From assembly GCA_007570785.1 (NCBI GenBank), contig ML660774.1:9819742-9883741 (forward strand): DNA of 64,000 nt. The letters are read 5' to 3'. The first letter of the stretch is position 1; every line of letters begins with the position of its first letter. Below are positions 55,786-64,000 of the stretch, one piece after another. The position numbers and the translations under genes were made by a program. A model generated the notes under the pieces. The model was given only the letters and a program-made list of their open reading frames with translations. It searched no databases and was not told the origin of the DNA. The DNA comes from Antilocapra americana (Eukaryota > Chordata > Mammalia > Artiodactyla > Antilocapridae).

Positions 55786-56232
55786 ACATCTAGTCTTGTC
55801 TTAAAAGTCTAACATGGTGCTGCCACTCACCCTCATTTCCTACCACCCCTCTTAACCTGCTCTTGCCACACACCACTATTGTTAGTCATATGTGTTCAAC
55901 TTTTCTTTTTTCTTCCTCTGAGCTTTACACTTACTCTTTACTCAGTTTAAAACAACTTCCTCCCAGACATTTATAGAGCTGTTTTGTATTTGTTAAGCCT
56001 TAGTCTTTATGTCTCAGAATATCATCATCTTAGACTCACCCTCTAAGACTATCTAAGTGTTGCTCAGTACCTCAGTCATCTTTAGCAGCTCCCATTTGGT
56101 TTCCTTCATTGCTTTGTCCAAACAGGAAAATCCTACTCCTAGTAATTATTGCTTAGCCCTATAGCAACAAATTACCATGCTATGGGAATATGATCATTCT
56201 TAAGGAGCCATCAACAGCTATACATTCAAGTG
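55786..56232. other. Unassigned intergenic sequence
   Basis: Possibly more decayed L1 3' UTR (C-rich CACCCTCATTTCCTACCACC) but not secure. No gene seen. Confidence 0.4.
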
Positions 56233-56240
56233 TATGTACA

Positions 56241-56452
56241 CAGGGCTTCCGAGGTGGCTCCGATGGTAAAGGATCCACCTGCCAATGCAGTAGACTTGGG
56301 TTTGATCCCTGGGCCTCGAAGATTCCCCGGAGAAGGAAATGGCAGCCCACTCCAGTACTCTTGCCTAGGAAATCCCATGAACAGAGGAGCCTGGTGGCTA
56401 CAATCCATGCAGTTGCAAAAGAGTTGAACACGAGTTAGCAACTAACAACAAA
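56241..56452 (+). mobile_element. Bov-tA SINE with 8-bp TSD
   Basis: Sense copy: GGGCTTCCGAGGTGGCTCCG, TTGGGTTTGATCCCTGGGCC, CACTCCAGTACTCTTGCCTAG and GAACACGAGTTAGCAACTAAC. TATGTACA lies at 56233-56240 and 56453-56460. An AT-rich microsatellite (to about 56520) follows. Confidence 0.92.
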
Positions 56453-56712
56453 TATGTACATACATTAATATATATAATTATATGTATATGTAGTATATAT
56501 ATATATATTTGTGTGTATACATAGACTATAACTTAAAACTCAGAAGAAACATCACCTTTGTATAATATAAATCCATGAATAACATAATCAAATATAAAGT
56601 ATAACTAATAGATACATAACTCTAGTATAATCTATTAATATATGTGTATATAACATGTATGTAATTTAGATAAAAGAGTATAAGCATTTATAAGTATTTA
56701 TTTAAATTGAAT

Positions 56713-56784
56713 GAAGTGAAAGTCGCTTAGCGACTTTTTCTTTGCGACTCAGAATACTGGAGTGGGTAGCCGTTCCCTTCTCCG
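56713..56784 (-). mobile_element. Internally deleted Bov-tA SINE with 15-bp TSD
   Basis: Only 72 bp remain. GAAGTGAAAGTCGCTTAGCG and CTTTGCGACTC come from one end of an antisense Bov-tA. AGAATACTGGAGTGGGTAGC and CGTTCCCTTCTCC come from the middle, with the intervening ~50-60 bp missing. The TSD is intact: TTATTTAAATTGAAT (56698-56712) and TTATTTAAATTAAAT (56785-56799). A hairpin AAAGTCGC-TTA-GCGACTTT is present near 56720-56738. Confidence 0.85.
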
Positions 56785-56799
56785 TTATTTAAATTAAAT

Positions 56800-57444
56800 C
56801 AGTATTTATTATATAGTTAGAAAAGTCTAGTTTATTATCCTTTCAACAAGATATTAATAAAGCCAAGGTAAATTTATAAGAATGATACATACTTAAAGCA
56901 ATTTTACTTTACCCTTCAGTGTATTTGCCCTACATTGCAGCTGTTTACTCTGTGAATTTTTTTTCTAAGGCTGTAATTCTACCATGGGGCAGAGTGTACC
57001 AAAACAAACAGAAAGGGTCACAACCCTCTGTCTAACCTTTGCTATTTAAACCAAACTCCCAAATCTTTTGAAAATGTAAATTGCCTTGGCCTGTTCACTG
57101 AGAAGACAAGAATGTATAACAGAAGAATTATTTTTTGTAAAATGTAAATATGATTTCTCTTTCCTCTTGAACACTTCTCAAGTATTAAATATAAAGACAG
57201 TTAATTATCATCCCTTCTTTAGAGCCCAAGAGAAACAGTTTAGTGCTTAGTAAAATGAACATGTGATCTACCTTATTAGTTGGTTTTTTTGATAGGCAAG
57301 TAAGAATTTACACATTGAAGCAAGAGAGACAATAACAGCACTGTCTGGAGAAGACAGACTCTAAGAATAGGGGTTGACATTGTTCAACCCAGTGACAAAA
57401 AACAGTGGGTAGAAATTTGTTATCTTCACCTGCCTGATGAAGAG
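56800..57444. other. Unassigned intergenic sequence
   Basis: No gene or repeat recognised. Confidence 0.5.
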
Positions 57445-57566
57445 AATTGATATTTCTAAGAAAGCAGAAATTGATATTTCTAAGAAATATCAATTGATAT
57501 TCTAAGAAATTGATATTTCTAAGAAATATCAATTGATATTCTAAGAAATTGATATTTCTAAGAAAG
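57445..57566 (+). repeat. Iterated target-derived repeat at a BovB 5' junction
   Basis: The motif AATTGATATTTCTAAGAAA occurs six times (some copies lacking one T), beginning with the copy outside the TSD at 57445. The internal copies alternate with a 13-bp inverted piece (AGAAATATCAATT), giving a 39-bp higher-order unit present twice. Because copies 2-6 lie between the left TSD (57458-57467) and the BovB start, they belong to the insertion, yet they copy the flanking target. Confidence 0.85.
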
Positions 57567-57710
57567 ATGAGATGGCTGGATGGCATCATCGACTTGATAG
57601 CCATGGGTCTGGGTGGACCCCGGGAGTTGGTGATGGACAGGGAGGCCGGCGTGCTGCGGGTTCATGGGGTCGTAAAGAGTCAGACACGACTGAGCGACTG
57701 AACTGAACTG
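57565..57710 (+). mobile_element. BovB 3' terminal fragment
   Basis: Sense BovB terminus: GATGAGATGGCTGGATGGCA, GGTGGACCCCGGGAGTTGG, GGGTTCATGGGGTCGTAAAG and GACTGAGCGACTGAACTGAA. It is well preserved, hence young. AAGAAAGCAG at 57458-57467 and 57711-57720 is the TSD and encloses the repeat array as well. The minus frame at 57308-57604 is a translation of the array, not a gene. Confidence 0.93.
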
Positions 57711-57720
57711 AAGAAAGCAG

Positions 57721-58047
57721 CAGCACATAAAACACAACCACAGTTAGCACCAGGTTTCACATTAACTTTCAGATAACACATTGGGCTACTAATTTTTAGC
57801 GACCTTTACAAAGTTAATCAAAATACTCCCAAGAAATCCATTTCTGTAGAAATAGAGAAAATACCCATGGTGCGCAAACTCATGCCTGCAAATTGTTGAG
57901 AATCTGACTCCAGAAGATCATTTCATCCAAGTCCCCAGGGTACAGCCGTTGATGCTGCGCAGTATGTGGTGTGAATCTCCATAAGATGAACAAGTAACAG
58001 TTATAGGAGACTGTGATTCGTGAAATCCGCCCACTGTCTTTTGTGTG
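57721..58047. other. Unassigned intergenic sequence
   Basis: No gene or repeat recognised. Confidence 0.5.
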
Positions 58048-58700
58048 TTTTTTTTCTTTTTGAAACTTTACTTTGTTGTCCAGTCGCTCAGTCGAGTCCT
58101 GCTCTCTGTGAACCCACGGTCACAGCACACCAGGCTTCCCTGTCCTTCACCAGATCCTGGAGCTTGCTCAAACTCATGTGCATCCATCTAGTTGGTGATG
58201 CCATCCAACAATCTCATCCTCTGCTGCCACCTTCTCCTCCCGGCCTCAATCTTCCCTGGCATCAGGGTATTTTCTAATGAGTCAGCTCCTAGCATCGGGT
58301 GGCCAAAATATTGGAGCTTCAGCTTCAACATCAGTCCTTCCGATGAATGTTCAAGGTTGACTCCTTTAGGATCAACTGCTAAAACTTTATTTTACAGAAA
58401 AGTTTTAGGTGTGGCAAAATTGAGGGAAGGGTACAGAGATTTGTCATATATCCCCTTGTCCCAACACACAGACTCGCCATCATTACCATCACCCTCCACA
58501 TGAGTACATTTGTAACAAGTGATGAACCTACGTTGACAACTCATTATCACATAAAGTCCTTAGTTTACATTAGGGCTCACTTTTAATGTAAATTCTATAA
58601 ATTTGGGCAAATGTATAATGGCGTGTATCACAAAGTGTGAACACTTGGTGCGTAGTTTAGAAAGGCTCTGGTTGCACCAAAGCCTGGTGAGAGTTAGTTA
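58048..58700 (-). mobile_element. Old L1 3' end, split by BovB
   Basis: Right of the BovB, antisense old L1 3' UTR is recognisable: TTATTTTACAGAAAAGTTTT, GGGTACAGAGATTTGTCATA, GAGTACATTTGTAACAAGTG, TCATTATCACATAAAGTCCT and GGCAAATGTATAATGGCGTG. The T-rich run at 58048-58060 fits its poly(A) tail. Confidence 0.65.
58075..58381 (-). mobile_element. Older BovB 3' fragment in an L1
   Basis: Antisense: TTGTCCAGTCGCTCAGTCGAG, CACCAGGCTTCCCTGTCCTTC, GATGCCATCCAACAATCTC, GGCATCAGGGTATTTTCTAA and CAGTCCTTCCGATGAATGTTC. The flanks AAACTTTACTTT (58063-58074) and AAACTTTATTTT (58382-58393) are a TSD with one mismatch. Confidence 0.88.
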
Positions 58701-59557
58701 TTTCAATAGGGGTCAGCCAGTTTCCTTGCATACAGTAAGGGTGTTGCTATAATCTTTCATTATGTGTTGAAGGGAAAATGCTGATCTTTCCATGCCATAG
58801 GAGAAGTTCTGATGAAAAGGATACTCTGGTTTAACAAAATACCCTATATATACCTCGGTCTTGGCTTTCACCTTAAATATAAACCATTAGCGATGATCTC
58901 AAACATTATGTGTATATATTATGATATATAAAAATGTGCACATACTTTCTCACCCCATTGTGCTCACAAGAGCACAATGATTCCAACCACTTTTCATGAG
59001 AAGTAGCTTAAAAATGCATTTCTTATTTGTTTGTTTTTAGTGCCCTGGATCCTACTTCCAAACATAGAAGTGAGTTATTTAATGTTCCTTGTAATTTAAG
59101 ACGTGGTGAAGTATCAGCACGTATTTATTTCTCAGAAAAGGAATCATAACATAAATGTAAACAAACCAAACTTGAATCTCAAGTATGTAGTCATCATTGG
59201 TTTTCCGTCCACATACTCCCTGTCGCCACACTGACACGTTTCCTGATCTGTCCCGGGGAGGTGAAACTGTTTGCCTTCTCTGTATAACTGCCACTTCCTG
59301 TGCATTCCTTGGCTGTGGTCTGGAGCATGTTTATTCTCATGCTGTCCCCTGCTGGCTACATTGCCCAAGCTGTCGTATCTATTGCCTTCAGTCTGGTTTC
59401 AACCGCTGTGAAGTGAGGAGGAAGGAAGATGGCAAGTTATCCCTTCTCCCCTGTCCTCAAGTTGATGCTCTGACAGTGGCTACATTTTTCTGTGATTCCC
59501 TCCAGAAAGATCCACTGTGGCCTCAATCTCCACCAGATGATCGCTTTCCCTAGTTTG
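58701..59557. other. Unassigned intergenic sequence
   Basis: No repeat recognised. The 118-codon plus frame at 59197-59553 is Cys-rich but has no domain I know, and it overlaps antisense frames of similar length. I do not call it a gene. Confidence 0.45.
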
Positions 59558-59862
59558 CTGTTGCTGTTGTTGACCAGTCCCTCAATTGTGTCTGACTCTT
59601 TGAAACTCCATAAACTGCTTCACTCCAGGCTTCCCTGTCCTTCACCATTTCCCAGAGTTTGTTCAAACTCATGTCCACTGAGTTGGTGATGCCATCCAAT
59701 CATCTTGTTTTCTGTTGTCCCCTTCTCCTTTTGCTCTCGGTCATTCCCAGCATCAAGGTCTTTTCCAATGAGCTGGCTCTTTGCATCAGTTGGCCCAAGT
59801 ATTGGAACTTCAGCATCAGTCCTTCCAATGACTATTCAGGGTTGATTCCCTTTAGAAAATGC
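59558..59862 (-). mobile_element. Older BovB 3' fragment
   Basis: Antisense with (GCT/GTT)n tail: CTGTTGCTGTTGTTGACCAG, CAGGCTTCCCTGTCCTTCAC, CATGTCCACTGAGTTGGTGA, CCCAGCATCAAGGTCTTTTCC and CAGTCCTTCCAATGACTATTC. Diverged. Confidence 0.88.
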
Positions 59863-61877
59863 CTTTTCTTTCGGAGGCTCTAGCTTAGTTGGAAAAGAAT
59901 GCCTTGCAAGTGTTTCTGATCTCCCTGTCTCCTTTATGCATACTTAATTGGCTTCTTGAACCCTCCCATCACCCTTGCAGCCAATTCCCAGAATTAAATT
60001 TTCCTTGTTTGAAAAACAGCAAAAGATTTCTGTGTTCTTGGCTTTTGTCTGGATTGGGACAGATTTACTCTGAATGATGTTATCCTAGGAGTATATTTCA
60101 CTGGATATATTTCTTTGGCCTCATTTTTAGGCATTGTGGACTAGGGTATTTTTTTTTTTAGACTTAAAGCACTAAATTGTACAGCTTGCATGGTAAATTG
60201 AGAATTAAATGAGTCTTTTTTTTTTCTATGAAAGTCTTTCTATTATAAAAATACACAGCAGTGTAACTTCGATAATTAGTTCTAATATATATTGAGACAC
60301 ATATATAAGTGGATTGATAGCATAATTCTTGGAATACTACCATATGATAGATGATTTCCATATATTTAATTTATTCTTATAATAACTCAACAGGGATACT
60401 GTGCAAATTAACTTGCCATTATGAATTTTGTAAAATAGCTCCAAATCACATTCAGGTTCTCTAAGTCCAAAGCCTAAAACATCTCTATTCTGTGAAACTG
60501 ACCAGAAAAGATACTTCCTCAGAGAGTATTGAAACAACAGTGACAGAATATGAATGTGCCATATGTATATTTTTCTTATTTTTAAAATTTCCTTCACTAT
60601 ACTATACTATAAAAACTCCTTGCAGTATTTTAAGATTAATATTTCCTTGCCCTCAAGGAAAGACAATAGAGAAAAACAAGCTTTGTTTTTAATGACTTTA
60701 ACTCTCAATTTAATGTGTTAAGCATACAATATGAAAAGAAGAAGATAATATACTTGGGAGTTAAGATGAGTTAAAGGTAGAACCTCATGAATCCAACAGA
60801 AAGAAGCAAAGGAGGTTTTTTTCGGAGGCAAGGAGAGCCCTGGGAACTGATGATGAGAGGATTTGTAAGGGAGAAGGGCTACATTTTGGTCAGTGTCTCA
60901 AGAGCATTTCCAGTGCAGGGGCAGTGCAGAACAATAAGGAAGCTCAAAGTCAAATTGTCTTTGCTGGGTAAGAACAGAAGTACAGTTTCACTGTCTTACT
61001 CCCGGACTGTACCCTCTATCAAAATATAATGACTTGGTTATCTGGATATTATGCAGGACATCATGTGGGTTCACTAACAACAATGCCATCATCTCAACTG
61101 GGCTTCATAAAATGAAGCACAAATAACCAAAACAGCTTGACAAGATGCATGCATCATACAGAGCTGCAGGTAAATCTCATAAAGAATCAGGCTTGCTAAA
61201 CTGGTGATGTTTAGAGGTCCAGTGAACTGAGGCATGCCATGAGGCAGAAGTTGCATATCACATCTTCTGTCATTAAGAAGGACACCCAGATTCTTGATGG
61301 GTTCTGTGGATTTTGGAGGAAGGGTTACTTATCAGGTAACTTGAAAGGTTACCAGTTTTAAGAGAGGTCTAGAAAAACAGTGGTTATTGTTAGTACAATC
61401 TGCTCTGCCCCTTGGGTCACACAGCTCAGAAAGGTGCTAGACTTATCTATAGTAGATAACAATGCAGTATAGAGTCTTTTACAAGCCCAGATATAGGCCT
61501 CCTAGGGTTCTGAAATGAAGTCAAAGGTCCCACTGACACTCAACAGTTACACAAGGCATGAACCCAAGAAGTAGGGATCCTGGCGGCCCAGCTAAGTCTG
61601 CTTGTCATAGGGATTCAGGTCGAGGTCTGTGAAGACCCAGAGGGCACAAGTGAATTATATGTGTGAGTAGCCCAGGTGTCTCTGTAGCACCAAAGCCTAT
61701 TCTTTAGCCCAGGAAGACTTCACAGGAGGTACTCTATGCTCAACTAACAAAAAAAGAAAAGAAAAAAACCCACTATGTTCTGCATGTTACATGGAGAAAA
61801 GAACTAACTTTAGGGTAAAGGAAGTGAATGGGTGCGTGGCCATGAGGTGCTTTGGGCTCACACACAACAAGCGTGTG
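59863..61877. other. Unassigned intergenic sequence
   Basis: About 2 kb without a recognisable repeat or gene. Frames of 60-86 codons (for example 60787-61029 +, 60337-60597 -) carry no domain. A-rich low complexity at 61746-61770. Confidence 0.5.
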
Positions 61878-62088
61878 TGTGCACATGCTCGGTCACTCCA
61901 GTCGTGTCTGACTCTGTGACCCATGGGTTGTAGCCGCCAGGCTCCTTTGTCCTTGGGATTATCCCAGCAAGCATACTGGTGTGGATTGCCAGGCCACCCT
62001 CTAGAAGATCTTCCTGAACCAGGGATTGAATCCCCATCTCCTGCTTTGCGGGCGGCTTTCATTTTTACTGCTGAGCCACTAGGGAAGT
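61878..62088 (-). mobile_element. Bov-tA SINE
   Basis: Antisense copy: TGCACATGCTCGGTCACTCC, AGTCGTGTCTGACTCTGTGAC, CCGCCAGGCTCCTTTGTCCTT, GATCTTCCTGAACCAGGGATT and ACTGCTGAGCCACTAGGGAAG. Confidence 0.92.
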
Positions 62089-62515
62089 GCAACAACTTCC
62101 ACCCCAGGACTCAGCTGAGGGAGAGCCTGAGAAAACCACTCTGAAGTCCGAGACTCATTGAAGAGACACTGAACCACCAGCCGATAGTGGAGCTAAAACT
62201 TAAATATCTAGACAACATAGATCTCAGAATCACAAAGTGGAGGTAGGGTTGACCTCTCTCACTGTCATGTCTAAGTAATTCACTTGTAGAATCATCCGTG
62301 CTTTCCATTCCCCTACAGGAGGCTTTTCTGGATCAGAAGCAATGGTTTCTAGGAGGGAAATGCTTCCAGAGAAAGGATTCCATGTAATTTGATGTTGGAA
62401 CTACCCCCAGGTTACTTTGTGTTTCTTATGCCAAAGTTCTCATAGGCAAGGAAAGGAGATAATTTAGAGAGGTAATTGACCCAGATTACCTTGAGGAATT
62501 AGGGTTGTTTTTACA
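62089..62515. other. Unassigned intergenic sequence
   Basis: No gene or repeat recognised. Confidence 0.5.
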
Positions 62516-62632
62516 TTGGAGAAGGAGACAGCAACCCACTCCAGTATTCTTGCCTGGAGAACTCCATGGACAGAGGAGCCTGGCGGGGCTACAGTCCATG
62601 GGGTTGCAGAGTCGGACACGACTGAGCGACTA
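62516..62632 (+). mobile_element. Bov-A type SINE
   Basis: Right-half SINE: TTGGAGAAGGAGACAGCAAC, CTTGCCTGGAGAACTCCATG, GAGCCTGGCGGGGCTACAGT and GTCGGACACGACTGAGCGAC. Well preserved. Confidence 0.92.
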
Positions 62633-64000
62633 ACATACTTTACACAATAGGGACAGTGATAAATACTATGGACCCCAGAAGGAATAACATGGCCTTCTCT
62701 TGTTTTCTTGGGAATAACAGTAAATGGGCAATTACAGAAATCTGGTCCAAACAGGAGAAGGAATTATGCACTCAGAGCCCTTGGCGGCGGTGGTTTGGGT
62801 CAACCCAGAATACAGACAGTTGGGACCAGGCAGAGTGCTCTGTGTTCTTTATACAGGTGACCCATGAACTCCTCCGCTAAATCTTAGGTACTTTCCTGTC
62901 ACTGTTCCGGACTTTCTGTTTGCACATGGAGAGCAACGTTGTGTGCCCCGCTCTAGAACGTGCTACCTGGAAGTACAGGAAGTTAACTCAGTGGAGGAAT
63001 CTTTGGAACAAAGGAGTGTGGGAGAGAGTGGGTAGTTTCCTATTTTTCTCTTTAGAAAGGCAGTCTTGAGACATATTTCATATCCCTCCATAAGAGAGCC
63101 CATGGAATGGGGAGACCAGTTGCCCATCACTGTGACTAAATTGAAAATGCTTCTCTCTGCTCTCTCTTCCTCCTCATTCTGTTCACTTGTCACCCGGGTC
63201 ACACACCTTTAGAAAATGTTTGCACTTAAGCCTTTGCTTTACTTCTGGTTTCTGGGGAATCAGTAAGGTACTACTCTTTAGGAGGATGTCAGGATCCATG
63301 CCGAGTCTGTTAATTCCAATGATCTAAAATTTTGTGACATGCAGGGATCCAGATCACTGCAGGACTCTGCTTCAAAGTCTAGAGAGAAGGCTCCATTCAA
63401 ACTGTACATCACGTGTTGCTCGTTAGGACCCAGAAGCAGCTCCTGGTACCCATGCTCTCACACATATCCTCTTGTAGTATCCAAGGGAGACAGAGCCCAT
63501 CGTATACCACCTTACCCTTCTCTTCCACTGTCAGTGTTACCACACCGTTCTCATTGCAGTGGTCTCATGCACTTAAATGGGATTGATTCAAATGGCAGCA
63601 GCCAGTCAAAACGAGATGTCAAAATGCTATTTTTGCTATCTATTCATCTACAAATGTGTGCTTCCTTTCTAGTTTGCCTCATGTTTCTTCTTTTCTTTTG
63701 AAGTTACATGGATACATTTTACATTTTACATTTCAGCACATGGATAACTCCATAATATGGTTAATATTGTAAATAAAGATAAAAGACAAGCAGATTCCTT
63801 GTTGTCAATCAGTATCACCTTCAAGAATCTCTTATCATTCATTTATTTTAAAATCTTATTATGTTTTTAATTTTGGAGGCATTAGTTTCATATTTGCTTC
63901 TGAAAAATATTTCCATTTAAAAAAGTCCAAAATAATGAAGACGATAAAACAAAAATACATAATGTCTTTCATGTCTTTGAATAGATATCTAGCTTTGTAA
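62633..64000. other. Unassigned intergenic sequence
   Basis: No gene I can support. The 120-codon plus frame at 63339-63701 ends in a hydrophobic stretch (FLVCLMFLLFF) but has no domain, no splice context and no homology I recognise. The last 300 bp are AT-rich. Confidence 0.45.

Noticed and set aside
57445..57566. CRISPR-like regular repeats
   Set aside because: There are no unique spacers. The repeats are contiguous, partly inverted and derived from the insertion target; the host is a mammal.
57308..57604. A 98-codon minus frame with repeated FLRNINF-like units, resembling a repeat protein
   Set aside because: It is simply the translation of the 39-bp repeat array at a BovB junction.
59197..59553. 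118-codon Cys-rich plus frame as a possible small gene
   Set aside because: No domain, overlapping antisense frames, no splice, promoter or poly(A) context; within chance expectation for 64 kb.
63339..63701. 120-codon plus frame with a hydrophobic C-terminus
   Set aside because: A hydrophobic tail alone is weak, and no homology or gene context is visible.

Overview
This window is AT-rich nuclear DNA of a pecoran ruminant (bovid or cervid type; I cannot fix the species). The diagnosis rests on many copies of the RTE-type LINE BovB and of Bov-tA / Bov-A SINEs, together with artiodactyl CHR SINEs, ruminant L1 3' ends and a ruminant-type LTR. I see no host protein-coding gene, no exon series, no rRNA or stand-alone tRNA gene, no CpG island and no CRISPR. 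The open frames longer than 60 codons that I could identify lie in transposon remnants; the rest look like chance frames. The window reads as an intergenic or intronic repeat graveyard. By my rough count about a third of it is recognisable interspersed repeat, mostly BovB, then L1, then SINEs.

Layout: 0-6.3 kb holds an MLT1-like LTR, a CHR SINE, an old L1, an L2 remnant and two Bov-tA SINEs. 6.3-9.6 kb is the longest BovB, interrupted by a young L1 3' end that carried about 370 bp of foreign flank. 12.6-17.6 kb has old L1s, a BovB nested in an older BovB end, and a young L1 with a 5' inversion nested in an old L1. 19.9-21.5 kb is a BovB on the + strand with a SINE inside it. 22-30.5 kb has scattered MIR, Bov-tA and BovB copies. 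30.9-37.2 kb is dense: an L1, a BovB inside a SINE, an L1 3' end with an 18-bp target duplication, and a BovB with an inverted 5' segment. 38.5-40.4 kb is repeat-poor. 43.7-45.5 kb is an old L1 carrying two LTRs; 46.1 kb has a perfect 46-bp inverted repeat. 49.1-50.1 kb is an old L1 with a solo LTR. 51.5-52.8 kb is a young L1 containing the only assembly gap (400 N). 53.0-53.4 kb shows a SINE and an L1 inserted one after the other at the same target site. 57.4-57.7 kb is a BovB end whose 5' junction is filled with iterated copies of the target flank. The remainder is sparse.

The sequence elements do not form a pathway. What connects them is target-primed reverse transcription: nested insertions with readable target-site duplications (TSDs) give a relative history, and several junctions are unusual. 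The unusual ones are a 3' transduction, 5' inversions in both L1 and BovB, a target-derived filler array, an insertion with target-site loss, and re-use of a duplicated target. Repeat family names come from recognition of consensus features, not from a database search.
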